Source: Candidatus Nitrosoglobus terrae (GTDB lineage Bacteria > Pseudomonadota > Gammaproteobacteria > Nitrosococcales > Nitrosococcaceae). Taken from it: 64,000 nucleotides of DNA. The stretch is taken from the NCBI RefSeq assembly GCF_002356115.1, contig NZ_AP014836.1, positions 62,001-126,000 on the forward strand, given 5' to 3'. Made by a program: the position numbers and the translations under genes. Below are positions 27,734 through 37,452 of this stretch, in pieces. A model generated the notes under the pieces. That model made no database searches. It was given only the letters and a program-made list of their open reading frames with translations, and was not told the origin of the DNA. Each line of letters opens with the position of its first letter. Positions within the stretch are counted from its first letter, which is position 1.

Positions 27734-28480
27734 ATGGCAGGACATAGCAAATGGGCCAATATTCAACACCGTAAAGGGGCTCAAGATGCCAGGCGTGGCA
27801 AGATTTTTACTAAATTAATCCGAGAGATCACAGTAGCCTCACGTCTTGAAGGAGGGGATCCAGCTTCTAGTCCAAGGTTACGTACCGCTATTGACAAGGC
27901 GCTTGCTGCTAATATGCCTAAAGATAAGGTCGAGCGGGCTATCAAACGGGGTACAGGTGATATAGAAGGGATAACCTATGAGGAAGTTCGGTATGAAGGT
28001 TATGGCCCCCATGGTGTAGCGATAATGGTCGATTGCATGACAGATAATCGTAATCGCACAGTAGCTGAGGTTCGTCATGCTTTTAGTAAAGGAGGCGGAA
28101 GCCTTAGTACTGAAGGATCAGTAGCTTATTTATTCAGCAAGAAAGGAATTATTAGTTACCCTAAGGGAAGCCCTGAAGAGAATATTATGGAAGTAGCCAT
28201 TGAATCAGGTGCTGAAGATGTGGTAACTCATGAGGACGGCTCAATAGAGGTATTGATAGATCCAGAAGCTTTTTTAGTTGTTAAAAAAGCGCTTGAAGAC
28301 GCTGATCTAAAGCCGAGGCAAGCAGAAATTACCCAACATGCTTCAACTACAGTGTTGCTGGAGTTAGAGGGGGCAAGGAAAATGTTAAATTTGCTTGAAT
28401 CCTTGGAAGATTTAGATGATGTACAACAAGTATATAGTAATGCAGATTTTTCTGAGGAGACGCTGGCTCAGTTAGCGTAG
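27734..28480 (+). CDS. yebC: YebC/PmpR family regulator
   Basis: 248-residue protein beginning [15 protein letters not shown], the hallmark of the YebC/PmpR/TACO1 family. Members act as DNA-binding regulators or as factors that help ribosomes through proline stretches. The three-domain layout is complete ([16 protein letters not shown] in the first part, [14 protein letters not shown] in the middle). It precedes ruvC by 60 bp, as in very many proteobacteria, and probably shares transcription with ruvCAB. Confidence 0.96.
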   Translation: MAGHSKWANIQHRKGAQDARRGKIFTKLIREITVASRLEGGDPASSPRLRTAIDKALAANMPKDKVERAIKRGTGDIEGITYEEVRYEGYGPHGVAIMVDCMTDNRNRTVAEVRHAFSKGGGSLSTEGSVAYLFSKKGIISYPKGSPEENIMEVAIESGAEDVVTHEDGSIEVLIDPEAFLVVKKALEDADLKPRQAEITQHASTTVLLELEGARKMLNLLESLEDLDDVQQVYSNADFSEETLAQLA

Positions 28481-28540
28481 ACAATAAGCATGCTAGAGAC
28501 AGAAAATATGCCCTGGTATTTAGCAAAATCTCCTTAATTT

Positions 28541-29065
28541 ATGACAAGAATCCTCGGTATTGATCCTGGATCTCGTATTACGGGCTATGGGCTTATTGAA
28601 ACCGACGGCAAGGAAATTTCCTATATTACAGCTGGGCATATCCAGACAGGTGATGGACTATTGGCTGAGCGATTGGGAGAGGTTTTTAGAGGTATTACCT
28701 CAATTATTGAGCGTTACCATCCTGATGAGGTTGCAGTAGAGCAGGTTTTTATGCATCAAAATCCTGATTCTGCTCTAAAATTGGGGCATGCTCGGGGCGC
28801 GGCTATTTGTGCTGCTGTAAATGTAATACTTCCTGTTTTTGAATATACCCCATCCCAAATTAAGCAGGCTGTAGTGGGTCATGGACGGGCAGCTAAATCT
28901 CAAATTCAGTATATGACGCGGTTGTTACTTCAGCTTTCATCTGAGCCTACAGTAGATGCAGCTGATGCTTTAGCTTGTGCGATCTGCCATAGTCATGCAA
29001 GTTCTGTATTATCTGAGCTGGCGGAGCAGGTCAGAGGTCGTCGGCGAGGACGCTATTATCGATGA
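28541..29065 (+). CDS. ruvC: Holliday junction endonuclease RuvC
   Basis: 174-residue RNase-H-fold resolvase that cuts Holliday junctions symmetrically. The four acidic catalytic positions are visible: Asp in [14 protein letters not shown], Glu in VAVEQVF, and the two Asp of [11 protein letters not shown] near the C-terminus. ATG 28541 fits homologues. Its stop overlaps the ruvA start (ATGA at 29062), indicating translational coupling within ruvCAB. Confidence 0.97.
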   Translation: MTRILGIDPGSRITGYGLIETDGKEISYITAGHIQTGDGLLAERLGEVFRGITSIIERYHPDEVAVEQVFMHQNPDSALKLGHARGAAICAAVNVILPVFEYTPSQIKQAVVGHGRAAKSQIQYMTRLLLQLSSEPTVDAADALACAICHSHASSVLSELAEQVRGRRRGRYYR

Positions 29066-29655
29066 TTGGCCGTTTACGGGGGATTTTACTGGAGAAAAAA
29101 GCCCCTTTTTTATTACTCGATGTTCAGGGTGTAGGGTATGAGTTAGAAACACCGATGTCTACTTTCTATGCCCTTCCTGAAATGGGCGCTGAGGTGACTT
29201 TATACACTCATCTGATAGTGCGGGATGATGCTCATTTACTATATGCGTTTGCTAGTGCGAAAGAGCGGGGATTATTTCGCAGTTTAATTCGGGCTAATGG
29301 TGTCAGTGCGAGGCTAGGATTAGCTATTCTCTCTGAGATTGACTTTGAATCTTTTATCCGCTGTATTCAGGAAGGAGATGTGGCCAGTTTAACTCAGATT
29401 TCAGGGGTGGGTAAAAAAACGGCGGAGCGCCTCATTGTAGAGATGCGAGATCGGCTTGCTAATATTCCTAGAGGTAGCGTAGAAGGGAGTACAGCTGATC
29501 AAAACCGAGCAGTAATAGCAGATGCAGTTAGCGCGCTAATAGCATTAGGCTATAAGGCTCAGGAGGCTAGTCAGATAGTGCGCCAATTCGATATTAAAGG
29601 ATTTACAACCGAGGAGATCGTTCGTCGAGCTTTACAGATAGGGATGAAATCATGA
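29062..29655 (+). CDS. ruvA: Holliday junction binding protein RuvA
   Basis: 197-residue subunit that binds four-way junctions as a tetramer and loads RuvB. It begins [15 protein letters not shown] (OB-fold domain), has helix-hairpin-helix elements in the middle ([16 protein letters not shown]), and a flexible linker before the C-terminal RuvB-binding domain ([13 protein letters not shown]). It overlaps ruvC by 4 bp and ruvB by 4 bp, both of the ATGA type. Confidence 0.97.
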   Translation: MIGRLRGILLEKKAPFLLLDVQGVGYELETPMSTFYALPEMGAEVTLYTHLIVRDDAHLLYAFASAKERGLFRSLIRANGVSARLGLAILSEIDFESFIRCIQEGDVASLTQISGVGKKTAERLIVEMRDRLANIPRGSVEGSTADQNRAVIADAVSALIALGYKAQEASQIVRQFDIKGFTTEEIVRRALQIGMKS

Positions 29656-30677
29656 ACTCAAGCCAGCGCTTATTATCCACTCAAGAAACCAGAGAGGAGA
29701 AGGCCGTTGGATTTTTTGTACGCCCCACCGTATTGGCTGATTATGTAGGTCAGCCAAAGGTACAGGAGCAGATGAAAATTTTTATTTCAGCAGCCCGAGC
29801 GCGGAGAGAGGCTATGGATCACGTATTGATTTTTGGACCTCCCGGTTTAGGTAAGACGACGCTTTCCCATATTATTGCCCATGAGCTAGGAGTAAATTTG
29901 CGCCAAACTTCTGGGCCAGTGCTAGAACGTCCGGGTGATTTAGCAGCCTTGTTAACTAATCTAAAACCAAGAGATGTGCTCTTTATTGATGAGATTCATC
30001 GATTGAGTCCTATAGTAGAAGAGGTGCTTTATCCGGCTATGGAAGATCGCCAAATTGATATCATGATTGGTGAGGGCCCTGCAGCGCGTTCAATTAAACT
30101 AGATTTAGCTCCGTTTACTTTAGTAGGGGCTACTACTAGGGCTGGGCTATTGACTTCTCCTCTACGGGATAGATTTGGTATTATCCAGCGCTTAGAGTTT
30201 TATGCACTTGAAGATTTAGTCTTGATTGTGGAACGGGTAGCTCGTATTCTGGGGTTACTTTTAGAAGCTGGGAGCGCTTTAGAGGTGGCACGTCGCTCTC
30301 GAGGGACCCCTAGAATTGCTCATCGTTTGTTACGGCGAGTGAGAGATTATGCTGAGATCAAAGGAGATGGCCGAGTAACGTACCAACTAGCACAAAGAGC
30401 ATTAGATCTGCTGGATATAGATATTAATGGTTTTGATACTTTAGATCGTAAACTACTGCTAACAATAATAGAGAAATTTGATGGGGGTCCCGTGGGAATC
30501 GATAGCTTAGCGGCTGCTATTAGCGAAGACCGGGGTACGATTGAAGATGTAATAGAACCATTTTTAATTCAACAAGGCTTTATAACGCGGACATCACGAG
30601 GCCGAATGGCAACGCGCAACGCCTACCTTCATTTTAGTTTAACCCCAGTAGAGCAGGAATCCTCAGATCTTTTTTGA
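29652..30677 (+). CDS. ruvB: Holliday junction branch-migration ATPase RuvB
   Basis: 341-residue AAA+ hexameric motor that drives branch migration with RuvA. Walker A is GPPGLGKTT, Walker B is FIDEIHRL, sensor 1 is GATTRAGLL, and the C-terminal winged-helix domain contains [13 protein letters not shown] and [13 protein letters not shown]. The start overlaps the ruvA stop. ybgC starts directly after the ruvB stop (no gap), tying DNA repair genes to the Tol-Pal cluster. Confidence 0.97.
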   Translation: MNSSQRLLSTQETREEKAVGFFVRPTVLADYVGQPKVQEQMKIFISAARARREAMDHVLIFGPPGLGKTTLSHIIAHELGVNLRQTSGPVLERPGDLAALLTNLKPRDVLFIDEIHRLSPIVEEVLYPAMEDRQIDIMIGEGPAARSIKLDLAPFTLVGATTRAGLLTSPLRDRFGIIQRLEFYALEDLVLIVERVARILGLLLEAGSALEVARRSRGTPRIAHRLLRRVRDYAEIKGDGRVTYQLAQRALDLLDIDINGFDTLDRKLLLTIIEKFDGGPVGIDSLAAAISEDRGTIEDVIEPFLIQQGFITRTSRGRMATRNAYLHFSLTPVEQESSDLF

Positions 30678-31085
30678 ATGAATGAGTTTGTATTGCCAAT
30701 CCGAGTTTATTACGAGGATACGGATAGCAGTGGCATAATTTATCATGCTAATTACTTTAAGTTTATGGAGCGTGCTCGAACTGAATGGTTACGCAGCATT
30801 GGTTTTGAGCAAAATGATTTGCTTAAAGAATACGGAATAGTATTTGTGGTACGATCTTTAAGCCTAGATTATCTGCAACCAGGGTATTTTAATGATTGGC
30901 TGAAGGTACATACGCGTATTCTGCGCTATGGCGGTGCAAGCTTAAATTTTACTCAAATAGTACAGCGAGAGGCGGGAGATGACCTGTGTCGGGCTGAAGT
31001 TAAGGTGGCATGCTTAGATGGACAGACTTTTCGCCCCCGCCCTATTCCTAAGCTGATAGTTACGGAGATTTCCGGTGGCTGTTGA
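30678..31085 (+). CDS. ybgC: Tol-Pal-associated acyl-CoA thioesterase YbgC
   Basis: 135-residue hotdog-fold thioesterase. The active-site segment RVYYEDTDSSGIIYHANYFKFMERARTEWL includes the catalytic Asp (EDTD) and the conserved Tyr-His pair. In E. coli and Haemophilus it hydrolyses short-chain or phospholipid-linked acyl thioesters. It heads the tol-pal operon. Its stop overlaps the GTG start of tolQ by 11 bp. Confidence 0.95.
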   Translation: MNEFVLPIRVYYEDTDSSGIIYHANYFKFMERARTEWLRSIGFEQNDLLKEYGIVFVVRSLSLDYLQPGYFNDWLKVHTRILRYGGASLNFTQIVQREAGDDLCRAEVKVACLDGQTFRPRPIPKLIVTEISGGC

Positions 31086-31752
31086 TCTTTCTTTAATTGG
31101 TTTAGTAACTGGAGCTAGCTTTTTAGTTCAGTTAGTCATGCTGTTATTATTAGCGACTTCTATAACTTCTTGGACTCTTATTTTTCGTAAACGAAACGAG
31201 CTGCAGCAAGCTAAAAAAGCTGCTGATGAATTTGAAGATTACTTTTGGTCGGGCAAAGAACTCAATAGCCTCTACGCTGAATTGGCTATGCGTGAGCCTC
31301 CGTTACGAGGTATGGAAGGAATCTTTCTTTCTGGATTTAGAGAATTCGGGCGATTGCGTAAACAGGCAAGCGCAGAGCAACGAGCGGTGTTAGATGGCTC
31401 TCAGCGAGCCATGCGGATTTCCTTAGCGCGGGAGATGGATACTCTGGAAGCTTCATTACCCTTTTTAGCAACCGCCGGATCTATTAGCCCTTATGTTGGT
31501 CTTTTTGGTACTGTTTGGGGAATCTTAAACTCCTTTCGAACCTTGGGAGGAGCTCATCAGGCTACTTTAGCGATGGTGGCTCCTGGGATTGCCGAGGCAT
31601 TAATCGCCACTGCCATGGGACTATTTACGGCTATTCCTGCAGTTGTTGCTTATAATCGTTACGCTCATGAGGTGGAACGTTTAATTAATCGTTATGATGC
31701 TTTTCTGGAAGAGTTCTCTGCTATTTTACAGCGCCAAATTTATATCTCCTAA
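31075..31752 (+). CDS. tolQ: Tol-Pal motor subunit TolQ
   Basis: 225-residue inner-membrane proton-channel subunit of the ExbB/MotA type with three membrane helices: one near the N-terminus (LVQLVMLLLLATSITSW) and two in the second half (ATAGSISPYVGLFGTVWG and ALIATAMGLFTAIPAVVAYN). With TolR it uses the proton motive force to energise TolA for outer-membrane constriction at division. It starts at GTG 31075 inside the end of ybgC. Confidence 0.96.
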   Translation: MAVDLSLIGLVTGASFLVQLVMLLLLATSITSWTLIFRKRNELQQAKKAADEFEDYFWSGKELNSLYAELAMREPPLRGMEGIFLSGFREFGRLRKQASAEQRAVLDGSQRAMRISLAREMDTLEASLPFLATAGSISPYVGLFGTVWGILNSFRTLGGAHQATLAMVAPGIAEALIATAMGLFTAIPAVVAYNRYAHEVERLINRYDAFLEEFSAILQRQIYIS

Positions 31753-31763
31753 ATTAGAACAAT

Positions 31764-32210
31764 ATGCGTTTTTCTCAGCAATATAAGCGACGTCGGCTTA
31801 TGTCTGAAATTAATATAGTACCGTATATTGATGTTATGCTGGTGTTATTAGTAATTTTTATGATTACAGCGCCTATGCTAACTCAAGGCGTAAAAGTAGA
31901 GTTACCCCAGGCAAATGCTAATCCGGTAGAGTCCTCTAAAGACCATGAACCTTTATTAGTGAATATTGATAGCCAAGGGCGCTATTATATTGATATAGGT
32001 AAAACGCCAAATCAGCCAGTAACCGCTAATGAGTTACTGGATAAAGCTACTGTGATTTTGCGCCACAAACCTAACACACCTGTTCTTGTTGGAGGCGATC
32101 GTAGTGTTCCTTATGGTGAAGTAGTAAAGCTAATGGCTTTATTACAGCAGGCGGGCGCTCCCCATATCGGATTAATTACTGAAATGCCCGTAAAACAGAA
32201 GCCCCATTAA
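31764..32210 (+). CDS. tolR: Tol-Pal motor subunit TolR
   Basis: 148 residues: a basic N-terminus (RRLMSEINIVPYIDV), one membrane helix with the proton-carrying Asp (DVMLVLLVIFMITAPML), and a periplasmic ExbD-like domain ending GAPHIGLITE. It forms the stator with TolQ. It starts 11 bp after tolQ and is followed closely by tolA. Confidence 0.96.
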   Translation: MRFSQQYKRRRLMSEINIVPYIDVMLVLLVIFMITAPMLTQGVKVELPQANANPVESSKDHEPLLVNIDSQGRYYIDIGKTPNQPVTANELLDKATVILRHKPNTPVLVGGDRSVPYGEVVKLMALLQQAGAPHIGLITEMPVKQKPH

Positions 32211-32229
32211 TTTAATTTTGATCTTGTTC

Positions 32230-33348
32230 ATGGAGAGCTTACGCAGGACACCATCTCCCTTTTCACTAGCTTTATTAGTACATGGAATTCTACTTGGAAT
32301 AGTCATGGTTAGTTTTAGTTGGACACCCCGATCTAAGCTAGCAAATACTTATCCTCCCGCTATTGTCCAAGCCATAATTATAGATAAAGAAAGTCTTCTA
32401 GCTAAGCTAGATCAGCAGCAGAAAGTTATCCCAGACCCTCAGAAAACAATACCTTCTAAGCTTAAAGTGGCTGAGCAACAAGCTATAGAACTTCAGCATC
32501 AGCAACAAGAAGTAATTAAAAAAGCACAGCAGGAAGTAAAGAGGCAACAGGAATTAGAACAAAAAAAACGACAAGAACAAATACGACTTAAGCAGATAGA
32601 GGCTGAAAAAAAGGCTAAGGAAGAAGCACAGTACAAAGCAGAAGTAGAAAAAAAACGAAAACAGGCTGAGGAACAAAAAAAACAACAGGATCAAGCCCGG
32701 CTTAAGCAGATAGAGGCTGAAAAAAAGGCTAAGGAAGAAGCACAGCACAAAGTAGAAGTAGAAAAAAAACGAAAACAGGCTGAGGAGCAAAAAAAACAAC
32801 AGGATCAAGCCCAGCTTAAGCAGATAGAGGCTGAAAAAAAGGCTAAGGAAGAAGCACAGCACAAAGCAGAAATAGAAAAAAAGCAAGCTGAAGCTAAGCG
32901 ACGTTTAGAGGAAGAGAAGCGTCAAGCGGAAGCGACTAAACGAAAAGAAGAAGATCGTAAGAAAGCAGAAATAGATCGTCGTAAGGCTGAAGAAGACGCA
33001 CGCCGCCAACAGGAACTACAAGCCAGTATTGATGCAGAACAAAAGGCCACGCAAACTAAGATAGCCATTGAACATTTTATTCCGCAGCTACAAGCACGGG
33101 TACAACGTTATTGGATTCGCCCTCCTGGTACTCAAGATAATATGGTTACAGTACTGCAGGTAGAATTACTTCGAACTGGTGAGGTTCGTAATGTTAAAAT
33201 CGTTGAAAGTAGCGGTGATCTGACCTTTGATCGTTCGGCGCAGGCAGCTGTTTATAAAGCCTCCCCTTTACCACTACCTGCAGATGCTGCAGCGGTAGCA
33301 AAGCTGCAAAGCTTCAATTTTAAATTCTGTCCTGGATCGAGTTGTTAA
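32230..33348 (+). CDS. tolA: Tol-Pal bridging protein TolA
   Basis: 372 residues from ATG 32230 (TTG 32218 also open). Domain I is an N-terminal membrane anchor (FSLALLVHGILLGIVMVSF). Domain II is a very long, lysine/glutamate/glutamine-rich helix of about 200 residues, partly made of a 38-residue repeat. Domain III, the C-terminal globular domain with YWIRPPGT, VQLLRTGEV-like and SAQAAVYKASPLPLP segments, contacts TolB and Pal at the outer membrane. It spans the periplasm to transmit TolQR energy. Confidence 0.94.
   Translation: MESLRRTPSPFSLALLVHGILLGIVMVSFSWTPRSKLANTYPPAIVQAIIIDKESLLAKLDQQQKVIPDPQKTIPSKLKVAEQQAIELQHQQQEVIKKAQQEVKRQQELEQKKRQEQIRLKQIEAEKKAKEEAQYKAEVEKKRKQAEEQKKQQDQARLKQIEAEKKAKEEAQHKVEVEKKRKQAEEQKKQQDQAQLKQIEAEKKAKEEAQHKAEIEKKQAEAKRRLEEEKRQAEATKRKEEDRKKAEIDRRKAEEDARRQQELQASIDAEQKATQTKIAIEHFIPQLQARVQRYWIRPPGTQDNMVTVLQVELLRTGEVRNVKIVESSGDLTFDRSAQAAVYKASPLPLPADAAAVAKLQSFNFKFCPGSSC
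32584..32890 (+). repeat. 114-bp tandem repeat inside tolA
   Basis: A 114-bp unit starting at CTTAAGCAGATAGAGGCTG begins at 32587, 32701 and 32815. Two copies are full and the third is partial, with only scattered differences. It encodes a 38-residue helical block (LKQIEAEKKAKEEAQ and on to KKQQDQA). This points to recent in-frame expansion of the TolA helix. Confidence 0.93.
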
Positions 33349-33350
33349 TA

Positions 33351-34652
33351 ATGAATATAAAGATATTTAAATTTTTGTCGATACTGTCTCTGTTAATATT
33401 TATGCCAAATGTATCAGCAGTACTCACCATTGAGATTACTGGGGGTATAGAGGCTGCCTTGCCTATTGCCATTGTCCCGTTTGGGAATGAGGGCGGTGCC
33501 AGTGCTCCGCCGGAGGATGTATCTGCTGTTATTAGCGCTGATTTAGCTCTCAGTGGGCGTTTTACTCCGCTTCCAGAAAAAGATCTGCCTTCTAGACCCC
33601 ATGAGGTTTCTGAAGTTAGATTTCAAGATTGGCGGCGATTAGGATCGGAGGGGTTGGTTATTGGTAAAGTAATTAATTTAGGAGGGGATCAATATGAAGT
33701 AAGCTTTCAGCTACTTGATGTATATAAGGCACAGCAGCTAGTAGGACGACGCTATAAAGTGCCGGCAGGAGATCTGCGCCATTTATCTCATCAAATTGCT
33801 GATTTAATCTATGAAACTTTAACTGGAGAAAAGGGGATCTTTACTTCTAGAATAGCTTTTGTAACGGTTGCAAAGGCAGCTAATGGAGGGAAAAAGTATG
33901 CTTTACAAGTCGCTGATATGGATGGGTATAATCCTCGTACCATATTACAGTCAAAGGAGCCTATTTTATCACCAGCTTGGTCGCCGGATGGTGCTAAATT
34001 AGCTTACGTGTCTTTTGAGCAAAAACGATCAGAGATCTTTATCCAAGAACTGCGTACTGGCCAGAGACAATCAGTAGCCGCATTTCCTGGAATTAATGGC
34101 GCACCAGATTGGTCACCTGATGGACGTAAACTTGCCTTTGTTTCATCTAAGGACGGTAATCCTGAGATCTATATTTATAGCTTAGTGGATGGTAAACTAG
34201 CTCGCCTTACTCGGGATGCTGCTATTGATACTGAACCTGTTTGGGCACCTGATGGAAAGAGTATTGTATTTACTTCTGATCGGGGGGGGCAGCCGCAGCT
34301 TTATCAGGTTTTAGCTGTAGGTGGCCAAGCAAAACGTTTGACTTTTGAGGGAACATATAATGCTTCTGCTTCTTTTGCTCCAGATGGTAAGCGTATAGCG
34401 TTGACTCATAGGGAAAATAAAGGGGGACAATTTCATATCGCTGTTCTTGATTTAGGAAGTAAAAATTTGCAAGTCCTGACTCAAACCCAGATGGATGAAT
34501 CTCCAAGCTTTGCACCTAATGGCCGCATGATTCTCTATGCTACCGCAGGCCCTCAAGGGGGGGCTTTAGCTACTGTTTCTGTAGATAGGCGCATCCATCA
34601 ACGTTTGATGCAACAGGGTGATGAAGTTAGGGAGCCCGCGTGGTCACCTTGA
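33351..34652 (+). CDS. tolB: Tol-Pal periplasmic beta-propeller TolB
   Basis: 433 residues from ATG 33351, just past the tolA stop. It has a signal peptide (IFKFLSILSLLIFM, cleavage near VSA), an N-terminal alpha/beta domain, then a six-bladed propeller with repeated WSPDGxKLAxVS motifs (SPAWSPDGAKLAYVS, APDWSPDGRKLAFVS, EPVWAPDGKSIVFTS). It links TolA to Pal in the periplasm. The protein ends VREPAWSP, as in typical TolB. Confidence 0.96.
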   Translation: MNIKIFKFLSILSLLIFMPNVSAVLTIEITGGIEAALPIAIVPFGNEGGASAPPEDVSAVISADLALSGRFTPLPEKDLPSRPHEVSEVRFQDWRRLGSEGLVIGKVINLGGDQYEVSFQLLDVYKAQQLVGRRYKVPAGDLRHLSHQIADLIYETLTGEKGIFTSRIAFVTVAKAANGGKKYALQVADMDGYNPRTILQSKEPILSPAWSPDGAKLAYVSFEQKRSEIFIQELRTGQRQSVAAFPGINGAPDWSPDGRKLAFVSSKDGNPEIYIYSLVDGKLARLTRDAAIDTEPVWAPDGKSIVFTSDRGGQPQLYQVLAVGGQAKRLTFEGTYNASASFAPDGKRIALTHRENKGGQFHIAVLDLGSKNLQVLTQTQMDESPSFAPNGRMILYATAGPQGGALATVSVDRRIHQRLMQQGDEVREPAWSP

Positions 34653-34690
34653 AATTAAAGAAATAAAATCTTAAAGGAGTTCTTAGCAAT

Positions 34691-35248
34691 ATGCGTCTAA
34701 CTATTCCCATTCTCCTGCTACTAGTCTACTGGTTAGCAGGATGTGCAGGTGGTTCTGCCACAACGAAAAACGAGCCTTCTGCGATGCTGGCAGCAAACAA
34801 AAACCAAACTTTAACCGATGAAGGTGCAACAGCTTCAGGAGATGAAAGTGCAACGGCTTCAGGAGTATCCGAAGGAGAAACCTACCAAGGCGATCCTCTG
34901 AACAACCCTGATAGTCCCTTAGCTAACAAGGTATTTTATTTTAAATTTGATAGCGATGAAATCCAAGAGGATGATCGACCTTCTATTGAAGCCCATGGCG
35001 ATTATCTAGCAAAACACCCTAATATCAAAGTATCTCTTGAAGGCCACACTGATGAGCGCGGATCTAGAGAATATAATTTAGCGCTAGGTGAGCGTCGCGC
35101 TAATGCGGTTCGTCGTCTATTACTTTTGATGGGCGCTTCTGAGGAACAAGTCAAGGTAGTAAGCTATGGAGAAGAGCGTCCAGCCGTAGAAGGCTATGAT
35201 GAGGGGGCTTGGCAGCTAAATCGTCGAGTCGAGATAATTTATCCTTAA
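34691..35248 (+). CDS. pal: Peptidoglycan-associated lipoprotein Pal
   Basis: 185-residue outer-membrane lipoprotein. The lipobox LAGC places the lipidated Cys at residue 18. A flexible, Ala/Ser/Thr-rich linker with a short ATASGDESATASG duplication follows. The C-terminal OmpA-like domain has VFYFKFDSDEI, LEGHTDERGSREYN (diaminopimelate-binding region) and RRANAVRRLL. It anchors the outer membrane to peptidoglycan. A good site AAAGGAG lies 12 bp before ATG 34691. Confidence 0.97.
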   Translation: MRLTIPILLLLVYWLAGCAGGSATTKNEPSAMLAANKNQTLTDEGATASGDESATASGVSEGETYQGDPLNNPDSPLANKVFYFKFDSDEIQEDDRPSIEAHGDYLAKHPNIKVSLEGHTDERGSREYNLALGERRANAVRRLLLLMGASEEQVKVVSYGEERPAVEGYDEGAWQLNRRVEIIYP

Positions 35249-35259
35249 AATAATTAATA

Positions 35260-36039
35260 ATGGCTTTTTGTCGTCAGTCTTATTGGTTTCTTGTTGGAGG
35301 AATCTTAGTCCAAATAGCAACGGTGGCTACTACGGTTGAGGCAGGTGATAAAGCTAACCTGGAGCAACGTGTTGAGCACTTGGAGCGTATTGTTCAAGGA
35401 CAAGGATTGTCCGAGTTGCTATTGCAAGTGGAACAACTACAAGTGGATGTACGTCGGTTTCAAGGAGAGATTGAGGAATTACAGCATGAGATAGATGGCC
35501 TGAAGGACAAGCAACGGGAGCTGTATTCAGATTTGGATCGGCGGCTACAGGATCTAGGCTTATCTGATGGAGCATTATTGCCATCTTCTACAGAAGAGGT
35601 ATCTAAAGATGGAGATACTGAGGCGTCTTCTGCAGCATCTGCTGATCCAGATCCAGATACTCAAGCATATCAGACTGCACTTGGTACGTTAAAGAAAGGG
35701 CAGTATAAAGAAGCTGCTACTGCTTTTAGCCTTTTTCTACAAGAGTATCCAGATAGTAGTTATCGAGATAATGCTCAATATTGGCTAGGGGAGACTTATT
35801 ACGTGCTGCATGATTTTAGCGCAGCTGTAGAGGCTTTTCAGTCTCTGATTAACCGATATCCGGAGAGTCCTAAAATTCCTGGAGCTATACTTAAGCAGGG
35901 ACTCTCTTATTATGAATTGGAGCAATGGGAGCAAGCAAAAGCTAAGCTCCATGAAGTACTTACTCATTACCCTGATTCTACCGCCAGCCATATGGCTGAA
36001 GAATATCTTGAAAAGATGAAGCGCGGGGGTCATACTTAG
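35260..36039 (+). CDS. cpoB: Cell division coordinator CpoB (YbgF)
   Basis: 259 residues: a signal sequence, an N-terminal trimerising coiled coil (LEQRVEHLERIV to LQHEIDGLKDKQ), a serine/aspartate-rich linker, and three C-terminal TPR repeats (YQTALGTLKKGQYKEAATAF, YWLGETYYVLHDFSAAVEAF, GLSYYELEQWEQAKAKL). CpoB couples Tol-Pal to PBP1B activity during constriction. It is the last gene of the tol-pal group, with queE 31 bp downstream. Confidence 0.95.
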   Translation: MAFCRQSYWFLVGGILVQIATVATTVEAGDKANLEQRVEHLERIVQGQGLSELLLQVEQLQVDVRRFQGEIEELQHEIDGLKDKQRELYSDLDRRLQDLGLSDGALLPSSTEEVSKDGDTEASSAASADPDPDTQAYQTALGTLKKGQYKEAATAFSLFLQEYPDSSYRDNAQYWLGETYYVLHDFSAAVEAFQSLINRYPESPKIPGAILKQGLSYYELEQWEQAKAKLHEVLTHYPDSTASHMAEEYLEKMKRGGHT

Positions 36040-36070
36040 AAATCACGACTATAGCTATCTATCCCTAACT

Positions 36071-36712
36071 ATGAGTCGGCTTCGCATTACTGAGATTTTT
36101 TACTCTTTACAGGGAGAAAGCCGCACTGTTGGTTATCCCACTGCATTTGTGCGTTTAACTGGTTGCCCCCTCCGTTGTCGCTATTGCGATACTGATTACG
36201 CTTTTCAGGGAGGGGTTTGGATGAATCTAGAGCAGATTTTCACTACGGTAGCTACGTTTAGTACCCACTACGTAACGGTAACTGGTGGCGAACCTTTAGC
36301 GCAGCCGGCATGTTTAGAGTTCCTAGCTCAACTTTGTAATGCCGAATACGAGACTTCATTAGAAACCAGTGGTGCGTTAGATATTTCAGCCGTTGATCCA
36401 CGAGTGATTAAGGTTATGGATCTTAAAACTCCGGGATCAGGGGAAGAAAATCGTAATTTTTATGCCAACCTTGATTACTTACTATCTCATGATCAAATAA
36501 AGCTAGTCCTCTGCGATCGAGAAGATTACGATTGGGCTAAAACAATACTTGAAAAATATCGTTTGTTTGGGCGCTGTGAAGTGTTATTGTCCCCTAGCTA
36601 CAATCAGCTTAATCCTACTGTATTAGCTGGGTGGATATTAGAAGATCACTTACCTGTAAGAATGCAAATTCAGCTGCATAAATACCTTTGGGGAGAAGAA
36701 CCTGGACGATGA
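36071..36712 (+). CDS. queE: 7-carboxy-7-deazaguanine synthase
   Basis: 213-residue radical SAM enzyme that makes the deazaguanine ring of queuosine from 6-carboxytetrahydropterin. The cluster motif is [14 protein letters not shown] (C-x3-C-x2-C), preceded by [20 protein letters not shown], and [12 protein letters not shown] binds SAM. Queuosine modifies tRNA Asp, Asn, His and Tyr wobble bases. The next pathway gene, queC, follows after 13 bp. Confidence 0.96.
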   Translation: MSRLRITEIFYSLQGESRTVGYPTAFVRLTGCPLRCRYCDTDYAFQGGVWMNLEQIFTTVATFSTHYVTVTGGEPLAQPACLEFLAQLCNAEYETSLETSGALDISAVDPRVIKVMDLKTPGSGEENRNFYANLDYLLSHDQIKLVLCDREDYDWAKTILEKYRLFGRCEVLLSPSYNQLNPTVLAGWILEDHLPVRMQIQLHKYLWGEEPGR

Positions 36713-36725
36713 TTCTCCTACAGCA

Positions 36726-37388
36726 GTGATTCTAGTTTCTGGGGGACTTGATTCTGCTACGACATTGGCAATTGCCAAAGATCTAGGGTTTGCTTGTTAT
36801 GCTATAAGCTTTGACTATAGTCAACGGAATCGAGTTGAGCTTCAAGCAGCAGCAGAGATTTCTAGCTTGCTAGGAGTAATTGAACATAAAGTCATTAGAG
36901 TCGATTGGGGAGGAATTGGTGGCTCAGCATTAACTGATTCTAATATCCCAATACCAGAGAAGATAGCTGTAGGGGCTATTCCAGTGACTTATGTGCCTGC
37001 TAGGAATACGCTATTTTTAGCCTTTGCTTTAGGCTGGGCTGAAATATTAAAGGCTCAGGATATCTTTATTGGGGTTAATACTATAGATTATTCTGGTTAT
37101 CCGGATTGCTGCCCAGAGTTTATTAAGGCTTTTGAATATCTTGCTAATCTGGCTACCTGTGCTAGCATGAAAGGGCAGGTATTTCATATTCAAGCACCTT
37201 TACTTTATCTTTCAAAAGCTGAGATTATTCGAAAAGGGATAAATCTTGGAATTGATTATTCTCGTACAGTTTCCTGTTATCAGGCAGATGAGGCAAAGCG
37301 TGCTTGCGGAGTTTGCGATAGTTGTCGCTTTCGTAAGCAAGGTTTTCTAGAAGCAAATATTGCTGATCCTACTATTTATTATCGTTAA
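36726..37388 (+). CDS. queC: 7-cyano-7-deazaguanine synthase
   Basis: ATP-dependent PP-loop enzyme that turns the QueE product into preQ0. 220 residues. The nucleotide-binding loop is [11 protein letters not shown], and the zinc-binding cysteines are in [17 protein letters not shown]. The likely start is GTG 36726, only four residues before SGGLDS and shorter than most homologues by a few residues. A nearby ATG (36709) is out of frame, so the exact start is uncertain. tRNA-Lys follows on the same strand. Confidence 0.94.
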   Translation: MILVSGGLDSATTLAIAKDLGFACYAISFDYSQRNRVELQAAAEISSLLGVIEHKVIRVDWGGIGGSALTDSNIPIPEKIAVGAIPVTYVPARNTLFLAFALGWAEILKAQDIFIGVNTIDYSGYPDCCPEFIKAFEYLANLATCASMKGQVFHIQAPLLYLSKAEIIRKGINLGIDYSRTVSCYQADEAKRACGVCDSCRFRKQGFLEANIADPTIYYR

Positions 37389-37402
37389 ATACTTACTATA
37401 GC

Positions 37403-37430
37403 TTGAGATTTTTGGCAACTCAGGTAAAAT
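37403..37430 (+). promoter_or_regulatory. Probable sigma-70 promoter of tRNA-Lys
   Basis: TTGAGA (37403-37408) and TAAAAT (37425-37430) are separated by 16 bp and lie 22 bp before the mature tRNA 5' end. Both are close to the -35 and -10 consensus. Confidence 0.6.
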
Positions 37431-37452
37431 TAAGTTTTAGCTATTCTACTTA

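Noticed and set aside
32554-32886. Long minus-strand open frame opposite tolA, rich in Phe/Leu
   Set aside because: It is the complement of Lys/Glu-rich codons of the TolA helix and the 114-bp repeat. The product is low-complexity and has no start-site signal.
36040-36070. Possible preQ1 riboswitch before queE
   Set aside because: Only 31 bp separate cpoB and queE, too short for the aptamer plus expression platform, and no matching fold is seen.
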